The position numbers and the translations under genes were made by a program. From Rhynochetos jubatus (lineage: Eukaryota; Chordata; Aves; Eurypygiformes; Rhynochetidae), in contig CM050665.1 in assembly GCA_027574665.1 (NCBI GenBank), positions 992,001 through 1,056,000 of the forward strand: 64,000 nucleotides of DNA, in the 5' to 3' direction. Positions 12,764 through 24,205 of the stretch are shown one piece after another. A model generated the notes under the pieces. The model had not been told where the DNA came from. It was given only the letters and a program-made list of their open reading frames with translations, and did not search any database. Within the stretch, counting starts at the first letter, position 1; each line of letters opens with the position of its first letter.

Positions 12764-12927
12764 GAGGCACCTTCGTTAGCCAAGGAGGCACTTTGATTAG
12801 CCAAGGAGGCACACAGGCACCTTTGTTGGCCAGCGAGGCACATGGGCACCTTCATTAGCCAACGAGGCACACAAGCTCCTTCGTTAGCTGAGGAGGCACG
12901 TGGGCACCTTCGTTAGTCGAGGAGGCA
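12764..12927. repeat. Minisatellite, about 21-30 bp unit
   Basis: Six diverged units read roughly GAGGCACRYGGGCACCTTCGTTAGCCAA. The first two are shorter, about 21 bp, and the others are 28-30 bp. The array sits directly beside the AT-rich island at 12115-12590. Confidence 0.8.
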
Positions 12928-13084
12928 TCCCCACGCAGCTTGGCTGCAGGGAGCCGGCGAGCAGCACCCCGGGACGCGGGGCCCTACCCCCGCGGGCACG
13001 CCTTCTCCCGGGAAGGCTTCAGCTCTTCCCGCAGCCGAGAGGGGGATGTTCCAGGCCACGCGCCGGGGGAGGCTGGCCGTAGCA

Positions 13085-13330
13085 ACGATGGTAAATGGCC
13101 TGAAATGAACTGATTAATCTCTTTAAATAGCTGTGAAACCATTTTCCAGAAAAAGTTAATCTACCCTAAATGGCTCCGGTGCTTTTCCCGGGCTCCGATC
13201 GATGCGAGCTCGCTGGCTTTCCTTGCGTCGTTCACGGTAATTGCGAACGAGCGTTTTCTTCAGAAAATGCCGTTCTGCGAGCAGAAATGCAAAGCGACAC
13301 TGGGAGCAATTAGCTTTAGATCCCAGAGCG
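13085..13330. promoter_or_regulatory. AT-rich island, candidate conserved noncoding element
   Basis: This patch contains AACTGATTAATCTC, TTTAAATAGCTGTG, AAAGTTAATCTACC, CGGTAATTGCG and GAGCAATTAGCTTTAG, a cluster of homeodomain-type core motifs in otherwise GC-rich DNA. No open frame here has coding character. Confidence 0.35.
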
Positions 13331-13944
13331 AGGCGTGCCGCCGGGCGAGCCGGGCAGCGTCGCAGCTCCGCGTCCTGGGCTCCTGCTGGAGCGGGTTGTG
13401 TCCAGCCAGCTGGCTCGGGAGCCTGCTGCTCCCAGGCCTGGCTGCCCGGACCACAGAGCCCGCCCGCTGCAGAGGGACAGGCTGCAGGGTCGCGGGGTTT
13501 GGCGGAGGCACGTCCAGTTCCTGCCGCCGCAGACGCCGCTGGTGCTGGGAGCGGCCGCGCTCGCCTGCCCGGCTGCGCGGGGCAGCACAGACCCCGCGCC
13601 GGCCCCGCTCAGCCACGCTCCCGTCGCCGCGGGGCTGCTGCGGCCGGGATGCAGCCCAGCCCAGGTAGGTGCCCACGTCTGTCCTACCCCCTTCGCCTCC
13701 CGTTTGGGTTTGCACTTGCCTCATCCTTGCCCAGCCTGCTGGCACGCGCCCACACAGCTGGCTCCTGGCCCACACCACCCCGGGGCTGGGGAGGGCTGTG
13801 TGGGGCAGGCAGCGAGGTGGAGGGGCGGAGGGGTGGACAGGCGGATGTCCCCAGCAGGGCACAGCTTCCCTAAGGCTGCCCAGCGTGGCGTGCTGAGGCC
13901 TCGAGCCGTGGCTGCCTGACGGGAGGCCAGGCAGCCCCTTCCAG

Positions 13945-14070
13945 GGAGACCATTGCTTTTCTGTCATCTGCTGTGCAACTGGAACATCATTTTCCTGGAT
14001 GTCACTCTAATTCCAGCGGGAAAGCTTATTACTTGTGATTTACCCTTAGAAAAGCGCGATGAGCTACGAC
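13945..14070. promoter_or_regulatory. AT-rich island, candidate conserved noncoding element
   Basis: A short AT-richer segment with CACTCTAATTCCAGC and AAGCTTATTACTTGTG, flanked by GC-rich sequence. The call rests only on composition and motifs. Confidence 0.3.
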
Positions 14071-14466
14071 TGCGTGTCTGTGGGTTCGCCCATCAATCCA
14101 TCCCCGGGGCTGCGGGCGGGCTCTCCGCAGGGCAGGGTCCCCACGTGGGGACCGAGGTGAGGACGCCCTGTGAGTGACCAGCTGCCGCCGGCCGGCCGGA
14201 CAGCCCCGACGTGCTGCGGTCAGTTCTGCGCCACGCTCGGTGCTGCAGCTCCCGCTCCTCCGGTGAGGGGGCAGGCAGGAAGGAAGGAAGGGGTGCCTGA
14301 CGCCTCGTCCCCACACCCGTGCAGGGGGCTGGGGGGCTCCCCACAGTGAGCTGAGCCCAAAGTGGTGCCCCAGGCAGCAATAACCCCGGCGTGATGCCCT
14401 CCCCACCCCCCTGCCCACGTCCTGCCTCCCAGCCCCCGCGCACACCTGCAGGGCAGCGGGCACATG

Positions 14467-14502
14467 CTGGGGGCTGCGTGGGGGGCTGCGTGGGGGGCTG
14501 CA
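14467..14502. repeat. Short tandem repeat, 13-bp unit x 3
   Basis: Repeats of GGGGGGCTGCGTG. The array is G-rich, short and non-coding. Confidence 0.75.
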
Positions 14503-15424
14503 GCCGTGCAGCAGCATGTTTATGCGTGTGGCAGATCGCGGGGGTGTGTTGCCGCAGCTCCCGGGCTCCCCCCGAGCTCAGCGGTAGCAGTTGGACCGTT
14601 GCGATGGCTTTTCGTTCCGGCACGTGTTGTCTTTCAGCCGGGGGCTAACGAGGGCTAATGAGATCAGCTCGCTGGTCGCCACGGCCCTGTCCCTCCTGCA
14701 GCCCGGCTGCCCTGTGCCCCTCCCTGCCTTGCTGCTCGGGCAGGGAGGGGGGCTCGGGGTCTGCTCCCCTGGGAGCGAGCTGCAGCTCAGTGGCAAAAAC
14801 TCCGTCCATGGAGCAGCAGGACTCGTTCGGTGAGTTAAACCTCCTCGTGCTGCCCCCCCAGTTCTGGGGCTCCCATCAACACCCCCGCGACCCCAGTCAG
14901 ACCCCGTGGCTGGGACGCCCGCAGCCTTGGCGTGGCTCCTCCTGCCCCAGGAGCCCAGCACAGCCGCCACCCTGGGACCCTCCTCACGGAGAAGGAGCAG
15001 CCGACGGCCCCTGCAGCCCGTCAGCCCCTCGTGCCACCCCACCGTGCCGCAGGGTCTGCACGGGGTGCAGCGGCCCCTGGCACCCGGAGAGGTGACGGCT
15101 GACCCCTTGTGCCCCTGGCGCAGGGCCTCCGGAGCCAGCCGTGCTGTGGGGCTGGGGGCTGGAGCTCTGCGCGGGCAATCTCACGGGAGGGACGGAGCTC
15201 TGGGAGCAGCCCGCTGCCCCTCGCCCTGCCGGGGCCCTGCTCATGGCTCCCCGCTCTGGCCCCCCACGGCCGCAGGCGCCGGGGACGCAGCAAGACCTTG
15301 GCGCAGGGGCTGCTGTGGGGCAGCCTGAGGGGGCCAGCGGGAGGCTCGGTGGGGGCAGCCTCCCCCAGCCCAGCCTCCCCAGCCCGGCGCGGCACTGCTC
15401 CATACATTTATCAGGATTCACGAA

Positions 15425-15457
15425 GCGTGCAGCAAGCGTGCAGCAAGCGTGCAGGCG
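15425..15457. repeat. Short tandem repeat, 11-bp unit x 3
   Basis: Three copies of GCGTGCAGCAA in a row. Confidence 0.8.
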
Positions 15458-15769
15458 AGGCGCGGCCGCGGCGAGGCGGAGGATGGAGGAGAGCCGGCGG
15501 GGTGTCACGCAGACCCGGGGAGCGGCACGAAGCCGACGTGTGCTCGCTGGCCCGGGCTGCCCGCGAGCGACAGGCACTCCCCACACACGCTCCCCCCCGC
15601 ACACGTGCTCCCCGCCGCACGCGCACTCCCTGATGCCTGCACGGGCAGGTGGAAACACCCGTGTCGCTCACGGCCGCGCGTGTGCACGCAGGAAAGCGAG
15701 CTGCTCTCGCCAGGGCCTGGCCGCCAGCGACCGAGCAGAGCCCCTGAATGCCCACAGGCCACCCCGCGC

Positions 15770-15900
15770 GTTTGCATACCTGCCTAATAACCAATTACGG
15801 CCGTGGGAAGCCCGGTCATTAATTACCCAGCATATTTCCTTTCAACTCCCTCCCTTCTTTCCTACAGACTGAGCTGTTTTCCTGCTGGTTCAGCGAAACC
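15770..15900. promoter_or_regulatory. AT-rich island with homeodomain palindrome
   Basis: This island contains CTAATAACCAATTACGG and, 20 bp on, GTCATTAATTACCC, giving paired and palindromic TAATTA cores, followed by a pyrimidine-rich run. It is a candidate conserved enhancer element. Confidence 0.4.
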
Positions 15901-16200
15901 TGCTCACTCTGCCACCAGCACGGGACGGGCGGTCAACGCGTGCTTGGTGTGACCGCAGCTGCGCCGGCGGGAGAAGCAGTGACGGGCCCCACGCGGAGCG
16001 GAACTACTTCTGCGTCTACCTGGGGCCACTTCAGCTGTTTATTGTCACAAAGAAATCGGCCAGCGCGATCGCTGCCGGCGTGATCACGGTGGGAGTTTAC
16101 GCAGGGCCCAGCCCGTCGGGGAGGTGGAACAAGCTGACGCCGAGGATGCTGCACCGTGCGGGGCAGGACCCTCGGCCAGGAGAGCGGCAGGACGCCCCTC

Positions 16201-17330
16201 GGTGTGGGCACCCCGTGGGGACAGCGAGCATCCCAGGGGGACACTGGTCATCCCAGAGGGACAGCAAGCATCCCAGGGGGACAGCAGGCACCCCATGGGG
16301 ACAGCGGGCATCCCAGGGGGACAGTGAGCATCCCGTGGGGTCAGTGAGCATCCCAGGGGGACAGCGAGCATCCCAGGGGGACAGCAGGCATCCCAGGGGG
16401 ACAGTGAGCATCCCGTGGGGTCAGCGAGCATCCCAGGGGGACAGCGAGCATCCCAGGGGGACAGCAGGCACCCCATGGGGACAGCGAGCATCCCAGGGGG
16501 ACACTGGTCATCCCAGGGGGACAGTGAGCATCCCGTGGGGTCAGTGAGCATCCCAGGGGGACAGCGAGCATCCCAGGGGGACACTGGTCATCCCAGAGGG
16601 ACAGCAAGCATCCCAGGGGGACAGCAGGCACCCCAGGGGGACAGCGGGCATCCCAGGGGGACAGTGAGCATCCCGTGGGGTCAGTGAGCATCCCAGGGGG
16701 ACAGCAGGCATCCCAGGGGGACAGTGAGCATCCCGTGGGGTCAGCGAGCATCCCAGGGGGACAGCGAGCATCCCAGGGGGACAGCAGGCACCCCATGGGG
16801 ACAGCGAGCATCCCGTGGGGTCAGCGAGCATCCCAGGGGGACACTGGTCATCCCAGGGGGACAGTGAGCATCCCGTGGGGTCAGTGAGCATCCCAGGGGG
16901 ACAGCGAGCATCCCAGGGGGACACTGGTCATCCCAGGGGGACAGCAAGCATCCCAGGGGGACAGCAGGCACCCCAGGGGGACAGCGGGCATCCCAGGGGG
17001 ACAGTGAGCATCCCGTGGGGTCAGCGAGCATCCCAGGGGGACAGCGAGCATCCCAGGGGGACAGCAGGCACCCCATGGGGACAGCGAGCATCCCGTGGGG
17101 TCAGTGAGCATCCCAGGGGGACACTGGTCATCCCAGGGGGACAGTGAGCATCCCGTGGGGTCAGCGAGCATCCCAGGGGGACAGCGAGCATCCCAGGGGG
17201 ACACTGGTCATCCCAGGGGGACAGCGGGCACCCCGTGGGGTCAGTGAGCATCCCAGGGGGACAGCGAGCATCCCAGGGGGACAGCGGGCACCCCGTGGGG
17301 TCAGCGAGCATCCCAGGGGGACAGTGGGCA
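16201..17330. repeat. 20-bp minisatellite, about 56 copies, with 340-bp higher-order units
   Basis: The consensus unit is ACAGCGAGCATCCCAGGGGG. The array keeps a strict 20-bp register with no insertion or deletion that I can find for 1,130 bp. Units differ only by substitutions, which fall into a small set of types such as ACACTGGTCA, ACAGCAGGCA and TCAGTGAGCA heads with TCCCAGGGGG, TCCCGTGGGG or CCCCATGGGG tails. The order of types repeats: 16241-16580 and 16581-16920 are 340-bp (17-unit) higher-order copies, and 16921-17200 is a third copy three units shorter. The long open frames on both strands are a by-product of the 20-bp period. Confidence 0.97.
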
Positions 17331-18338
17331 GCGAAGATGCGCCCACACGTGCTCCCTGAGGGAACCCCACGGGGACACTCTGGGAATGCAGCCCTCCGGA
17401 AGGACTCCCGGGATGTGGAAGAGGAGGGAGTTCAGAACTCCCTTTATTATCCCTTTGGAACCATTTTTGCTTGGTGGAATCGCGGCGTCTCGGTGAGATA
17501 TTGACCCTCGTTCTGTACAGATGCCCCGAGCCCCCAGACACGGCCCCCGCCCTGGGCGAGAAGGGGCAGCCCCCGCCTCAGCCCCCGCCCGCTGCGGCAG
17601 CCCCGCCGGGCGCCCTCCAGCATCACCGCCCCGCGGGTGGCCCAGCAATTAGCGAGCTGCCTGATTAGTGCTGATTGCTTACCCCGCCGCGGTGGCCTCC
17701 CCCGCCCTCCGAGCCCGGCACTGCCGGCTCTGCTCCGCAGCGACCCCGGGGCCGACCCTGGCACACAGCGGGACCCCCCCCCAGGTCTCCAAGACCAGGT
17801 TCCCCTGGCGCTTGCCCCGGTGTCCCGGTTCGCGTCCTGCCGGTTCCCGTCCTGCCGGTTCCCGGTGGCTCCGAGGTGAGATTCTGGAATGGCACGAGGA
17901 TGCAGGGGGTTTGCGGCATCAGCACGGGGGGGTGACAGGAGCTGCTGGGACCCAGCCCCCCGGGACAGTGTCCCCATCACCACTGATGACCTGGCGTCCC
18001 CCTCCCTCGGGGCAGCCCCTCGCCTTGCAGTAGGGCCGTGGGCACCCCCCGGCCCGGCCCGGCCCCCCCCGGGCACGGGCTGCTCCGCTCCTCCCGTCGC
18101 ACAAGTGTTGTCACAACGAACCGTTGGCCAGGTGTCCCCGGGGGGTGTCTGCCCACCCAGGGGGTGCCCGGTCACCCTGTGCCCCACAGCCGCTGCTTCC
18201 AGGGGGCTCCTAGAGGGACCAGCAGCTCCCAGGTGCGGGAGGTGGCGGTGCGGGCAGGGGGAGCGGAGGGAAAACCGCCTCCAGCCCGGGGCCCGGTGGG
18301 AGCGGGTGGCCAGGCCATGGGGCCAGCGGCGGGGGACG

Positions 18339-18453
18339 CCGGCTGGGAGGGCCGCGGGACCACCGGCTGGGCAGGGGCTGCGGGACCACCGGCCGGGAGG
18401 GCTGCGGGACCACCGGGCGGGCGGGCTGCGGGACCACCGGCTGGGTGGGGGCC
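18339..18453. repeat. Minisatellite, 24-26-bp unit x 4
   Basis: Repeats of GGCTGCGGGACCACCGGCYG, spaced 26, 24 and 24 bp apart. Confidence 0.85.
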
Positions 18454-19254
18454 GCGGCGCAGCAATCACGGCACGCTCACACCAGCTCACGCGGTGGGTT
18501 GATTGCAAACCGCAGCACAGGGCCAGCGACCCGCACGGAGCGAGCGCAGGCGGGAGCTCCCCACAGCCCCACCGGCTGCCCAGGCCCGGCCACGGCCCCC
18601 GTGCGGGGCCACGGCCCCCAGCATCCCCCTGCGGGGCTGAGCGCGGGCTGGGGCGGCGTGTGCGTTGCTGCCAAGGGAACTCGTGGGAATCAACACTCGC
18701 TCTTTTCCTGGGAACGACCCCGCCTGGAAGCAGCCCATTCCCTCGACCTGTGGGTCTGCAGGGTGCCAAAGCTGACCAGGACAGCGGGGGCCAGGGAGGG
18801 GGCCCCAGGGGGTTTGTCTCTCGTGGGCGAGCCGGCGTCCACCCAGAGCCTTGTGTGGGATGTGGGTCTGCCCACCGCTGCGTCCGGCCGTGGGGACGGG
18901 GCAGGGGTCCTGGGCAGCGCTGAGGAGGCTCCCGGGGACCCTGCGCTGGTGCTCCCTATGCTTGGCCGTGGTCCCCCCACCTGTGGCGCAGCGCTGCTGG
19001 CAGAGCTTGCAGCCCCCACGCCTGGGGACGGCACCCTCTGAGGGGTGGCCGGGGTGCTGCTCCCAGCCGGCTCTGGGGGTGGCTCGTGGGCTCCGTCCCA
19101 CAGACGGGGCCCGCCATGGGGCTGGGGCGTGTGGAGCCGTGTGCTCACAGACTGTCACCACGTCTGTGCCGGGGAGGGGCAGGAGGGGCCCCTCTACCCT
19201 GGCTGTCCTTTTGCCGGGGACAGGCGGGGGGCGCGGGCGGGGGGCAGCGCCTGT

Positions 19255-19425
19255 CAGCCCGCTGAGGCTGATGCCTTTCATCTCCGAGTTACTGGCTCGT
19301 GTCAGGGCAGAGCTGGAAATGTCAGGGACTGCTGCAGGGTGACCGTGCGGAGTGGCAGATGGTCAATGATGGATTTGTCACTTCGGATTCAGGCGGTTTT
19401 TAAATATTCAGCAGAATCGGAGGTG
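19255..19425. promoter_or_regulatory. AT-richer island, weak candidate element
   Basis: A moderately AT-rich patch that includes GGTTTTTAAATATTCAGC. Only composition supports it. Confidence 0.2.
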
Positions 19426-21034
19426 ACAGCTCATGGCAGCAGGCAGAGTTTCCCTACGTCTCGCAAAGGCCTCCTGCCCCCTGGGAGGGGGGGCACAGCA
19501 GGACAAACCCTGCCAGCTCCAGGCGGTGGCTGGGGACGGCGCAGCCTGGGACTGCGCTTGGCCGGGGCTCCTGGCGCTCCCCGGTGCCGTGTGGGCGCGA
19601 GGCCGGCGCTGTGCCTGGTCTGCCCCGGCTGCTCCCCGCGAGGGAAGGCGGTGGCCCTGCTGGGGACACACAGGCCAGCTCGGGAAATGTCTCCTGTTGC
19701 AGGAGGAGAGCCAGGACGGAGTGTGGGCCCCGGTTGATGCAAGAGACGTGGGGCTCCCCTGCGCTGGGAGATGCGTGGCTGTGGCTGTGCTAGGGGTGCT
19801 GGCAGGGAGGGAGGCAGCGAGGCTGATGTGTGTGCAGCCGAGCAAGGCAATGCTGACATCCCCGCCAGCCTGGCCTGGGGGGACCGGCCCCCCTGGGAGC
19901 ACGGTGGGACATGGCTCGGCTGCCAGGGCTGGAACTGCAGCCCCTTCCCAGCCAGGACCATGGCTGGGTCCGTGATGAATGGTGCCAGCCAGCCAGTGCT
20001 ACCAGCCCTGCCCCCAGCCCCAGAGCTCTGCGCAGCAGCCTGGCCCGATGCCCCCCAGGAGCCAGCGTGTTCAGGCCACCCCAGCTGCCCGCAGCCCCGC
20101 GTAGCTTTGCAGAGCCCGCTCCTCGCCGTCACTGGTGCCCGTTGCCAACAGCTCGTGGCTGTCCCCGGCACGGTCTGCGCGGCCGCGGCAGCCTGCGGCA
20201 GGGCCAGCTCTGCAGCCCAGCCCGGTGCCAAGCTCTCCGCCGTCGGTGCCTCCCTCATCAGCAAGCAGAAGGCAACTTGCTGGCCGATCTCTCCTGAAAG
20301 AGCTGCGCTTGGCTCCGGCTCCAGCCTGCGCTTGGAGCAGTTCATTCTCCGCAGCAGGAGGGGAGAGGGAATTAATTTTGGTTGCCACTCCTTCGGGCCA
20401 CACGTGTGGCGCCTGGTGCCACGCTGAGCGATGCTGGCTCCCTCCCTCCTCTGCTCACAGCTGCTGGAATTTCTTTGGCTGCCTTCATCACTCCTTGAAT
20501 TAACCAGTTCTTGGCCGCTGGAAGGGCTGCAGGCTGCTCTGCCCGGCGGCTTGTCCCTTCTGGTGACGGGCACAGCCCGCAGCCCAAGGAATCCGCAGGC
20601 CGTAAATCGAGGGCGGTGGCGGCCGCAGCGCAGGACTCTGGGTGCTTGGTGGGAGCCATCCACACCGCGCACCCACTGTGCTGAGGGATGCAGGAGGAAA
20701 TGGCCAGGGGTGCGATGTCAAGGCTTCACCGCAGAGCCAGAGCGGCCGGCGGTGTGCCTGCCCGCGGAGCCCTGCCCGTGCCCGTGCCAGCGTCCCGGAG
20801 GGCATGGGGCAGGCAGGGCTGCCTCTGGAGCGTGCTTGGGGCAGGCTGAACTCGCTGGCAGGGGCTGCCCTGCGCAGCTGCAGTCCCCCATGCTGTGCCC
20901 CCTCCCCAGGTGGCAGTGCAGGACGTGCCCCAGCCCAGGGCCGGGGGCAGTGGGGCCGCTGCCCAGGGCCGAGGGGCTGAGCGCTCACCCTGCAGAGGGG
21001 CACGCGGCTCCGGCTGGCTCTGAAGAGGTTAAAT

Positions 21035-21230
21035 CTTTCTAATCGCTCAGTAAGACCTTCTTCAAGAATTTATCTACTTTCTGCCTTCCAAGAACATATG
21101 GATAAAATCCCCCTGAGCGGGACTTACATTTATAGCATCTATTACTGAGATCAAGGTTAATCCAGAGTAATCTAATGGGGTGAAAAGGACTTTCGATAAA
21201 TCTGGTTTAATCTACGGGACATGATAGCCT
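21035..21230. promoter_or_regulatory. AT-rich island with K50-homeodomain motif cluster
   Basis: Within about 170 bp there are several TAATC cores (TCTAATCGC, GGTTAATCC at 21155-21163, GTAATCT, TCTAATGG, GGTTTAATCTAC), a CATATG E-box, and TCAAGGTTA (NR5A-like). TAATCC/TAATCT is the known preference of OTX, PITX and GSC homeodomains. Clustering of this kind suggests an enhancer, but no orthologue comparison was done. Confidence 0.4.
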
Positions 21231-21555
21231 GCTGAGGCCACCAGGAAACCCGTGTGCCACGGGCCGGGGCAGGGAGAGGTGCCCGGGTGGCTGGGGGACG
21301 CGCCAGGGTGAGTTGGCTCATCTGTGGCCGCATCTCCGGGGCAGCGTGGGGCGGCCGGCGGGGCTGGGATGCGACTCCCTGGGCTGGTGTCCTGGTGTGC
21401 GGCTGCCGGGGTGGCTTCGGGCAGGTGGAGCAGCTCTGTCCCTGTGGGGGTGCTGTGCCGGGGACAGGGAGGCTCCAGGTGCTCTTCCCGCTCAGCTCTG
21501 AGCCACCCCTGGTAGGTGTGGTGGGTGCCAGCGCGCCCTCCCTAAGCTGACTGAT

Positions 21556-21903
21556 GCCGAGTGCTGCCCTGGCAGCTCCTGCTGCCCCGGCGGCTCCCAC
21601 GACTCCGGTGGCTCCCGCTGCCCCAGCGGCTCCCACGGCTCTGGTGACTCCCACGGCTCCGGCGGCTCCCGCTGCCCTGACGGCTCCCACTGCCCCGGCG
21701 GCTCCCACGGCTCCCACTGCCCCGGTGGCTCCCGCTGCCCTGACAGCTCCCGCTGCCCTGGCGGCTCCCGCGGCTCCCGTTGCCCCGGCAGCTCCCACGG
21801 CTCCGGCGGCTCCTGCTGCCCTGACAGCTCCCGCTGCCCCGGCGGCTCCCACAGCTCCTGCTGCCCCGGTGGCTCCTGCTGCCCCGGTGGCTCCCACTGC
21901 CGC
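21556..21903. repeat. Degenerate GGCTCC / 9-18-bp minisatellite
   Basis: About 350 bp of imperfect units of the form GGCTCCCGCTGCCCCGGC, with 9-bp half-units. It can be read as an Ala/Pro-rich frame on the plus strand, and other frames are open too, because the period is a multiple of three and stops cannot form. There is no start context, splice frame or homology to support coding. Confidence 0.85.
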
Positions 21904-21929
21904 CCATCCGAGGCCAAACCAGGGCGTTC

Positions 21930-22320
21930 TCCGGAGCACGGCGTGTCGTTTTACATCTGCTCAGATGGAGAGGGAGTTATCCGGGTCCCCGAGTCCCCGA
22001 CCTGCCAGGAGACAGTATCTCAGCTAAACGATGCAAAAATGATTTAATGGAGGGAACTAATCAAGGAATCCAAGAGAGACTGCTCACCGCGGGCTGGGCG
22101 AGATTCAATTAAACTGCAGCCTTTGTGGGCTCACCGTTTTAATTTTCCACAAATTAGCTTAAAAAAGGTATGGAAATGAAGATATTAGATTTTTTTTTTA
22201 AGTCAAAAGGAAAAATCCTTTGAGGATTACGTGAGCTATCCCGCGTTAACAAACATCGTTTCTGTGCTCGTTTGCCTGGCTTAATCTCGGCTGTTTCCAC
22301 TTCGGCTCCGGTGCCGGTGC
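21930..22320. promoter_or_regulatory. AT-rich island, candidate conserved noncoding element
   Basis: This island contains AACGATGCAAAAATGATTTAATGG, ACTAATCAAGG, GATTCAATTAAAC, CCGTTTTAATTTTCC, CACAAATTAGC, and a T9 run beside AAGTCAAAAGG (TCF/LEF-like TCAAAG relative). It has the highest AT content of the intergenic interval. Confidence 0.4.
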
Positions 22321-23924
22321 TCTGAGAACGGGCGGGGAAAGGATGTGGACTCTTCCGAGCAGGCCCGGTGGCGGCGGCTCCGCAGGATCCGGCTCCGCAG
22401 CGGCGGGGGGAGAGCTGCGGCACAGGCAGCCCTGGCCAGCCCCCTGGGGCAGCTGGGGGCTGACACGGGAGCACCTGCTGCGCCCCCAAAGGGAGCTGTG
22501 CCGCCCGGCACCCCCGGGTACCCCAGCTCGGCGGTGGCATCCGTGCGTGGGGCCGGCACCGCGGCCAGGTGCCCCGCGCTCTGCGTGGGCCCCGCCGCGG
22601 CGGCCAGCCCTGCCCCACGGTAGCGGTGGAGATGCCGCGGCACGGGCGATGCTCTGCGTTGTCGCTGGGCAGAGGCCGGCGGCGAGCGAGCCCAGCGCTG
22701 GGGTGGGATGGGGCCACGGGCCGCCCCGGGCTTGTGGCAGCGCTCGGTTCCCGTCATCCCACATCTCCAGCTCTTGCCCGGAGGCAGCTGGAGCCGAAAG
22801 CGGAGCAAGTGTTGAGTGTCGGCTGCGATTTGTCTTCTGCAGGAGCGTGTCTGGCGCTGAGGATCTCCCCAGAATAATAACGGCTCGGGGGGGCTGTGCC
22901 GCTGCTGGGACACGCTGGGCTGGCAGAGCCGTCCCCTCCCGGCCCTGTGAGCGGGTCCCGCTCCGCCAGGCTGCCCCACAGCTGGGATGGTGCCTCGGAA
23001 GTGGCCAGTCACCAGGCTTTGCCTGGGGGGACAGCCCCTTCCCTCCCTGGGGCTCACTGCTCACCGGCTGGAAACGGGTCCCCAGCAGCACCATCCACAG
23101 GCCCCCCGCCCCCTGCCCATCCGCTCCTGGGGTGGGGATGGCTCCCGCTCCCCCTCTCCTCCCACTGCTGCCTGTCCGGGTCCCGCACCCACCATCCGCC
23201 CACCGCTCACACCCTGCCATCGCGCGCCGGCCCCTCCTGGGCCCCCCTCGCCCTGTGGCAGCATCATCCTGGATGACCTTCAGCCTGCAGCTCCCGGACG
23301 CGCCTCCCTGCCGCCTCGGCCGCGCGAGCTGGAGGAGCCCATTTGTCACTGTCTCTTTTGAAAGGTCCAAGCTCGTCCTGGGGGTCACTCGGCGGCTCTG
23401 CCAGCTCCGCGTGCTGGCACGGCTCTGCCGCAGCCACCGCAGCTGCCAGCCCGGGACGCGCCGTCCCTGGCATCCTTGTCCTTGGGGTCCTGCTGGGGTC
23501 TCCCTCTCCCCATGGGCAGAGGAGCTGTGACACGGGGGGTGCCCAGGGGTGGCTGAAGCCCCCGCTGGGCCCTGCAGTCGGGGCACCCCTTCCCCTCTGC
23601 CAGCACGGGGGGACTCGTGCAGCCGGCACAGCCCAGCCCGTGGGACCGCAAGAGACACCCCACCCCATCTAGGGCTGGGCTCCAGCTGGCACATCAGGTG
23701 GCTCTGGGGCTGTCCCTGTCCTGTGAGCCCCACTGCTGGCCGGGGGTCACTGCTGGCCGGGGGCTCTGCCAGCCAGGGCGAGGGGCTGCGGAGCCGGGCC
23801 TGGAATGCAGGACACGTTCCCGGGGTGACCGTGTGCGAGCTCCCAGCTTTGCCCCACGGGGGGTTTGGTGGCAGCGGCCGGGGCTCCCCGCTCCCCCGGC
23901 CTGCGCGCGCTGGATGGCGCTCGG

Positions 23925-24205
23925 TGCAGGATTAATTTGTCACAGTGACACTGATCGTTTGTTACGGAGCGGAGCGGAGCCCATTCATTTGGGCAGAAAA
24001 CGTCGCGTCTTATCTCCTGCCTTTTCGTGCCGCGGCTCTCGCTCTTTAACCTTGGACAACGAGACATTCATAATTTCCGCGCTGGCTCTATGGCTCCTTT
24101 AGATAAGAAACTTATTTTTTAATCTTTCTTCCATTGAATTTTAAACGTGTTCAGTTACAAAACCTGATGCACATAACAACGCGTTTCGCCCAGCATTCAT
24201 GTGGC
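23925..24205. promoter_or_regulatory. AT-rich island, candidate conserved noncoding element
   Basis: The island includes GGATTAATTTGTCACAGTG, CATTCATAATTTCC, TTAGATAAGAAACTTATTTT (GATA-like) and CATTGAATTTTAAACG. It lies just upstream of the CR1 fragment at 24478. Confidence 0.35.

Noticed and set aside
16201..17330. Regular array considered as a CRISPR
   Set aside because: Units are head-to-tail with no spacers, and the genome is vertebrate.
16080..17541. Several open frames of 90-166 codons on both strands reading SIPGGQRASQGDS or SPWDARCPPGM repeats
   Set aside because: They are produced by the stop-free 20-bp repeat; frames on both strands are equally open and none has gene structure around it.
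22246..23733. 495-codon minus-strand open frame in the intergenic interval
   Set aside because: GC-driven composition, no recognisable domain, no splice or start context.
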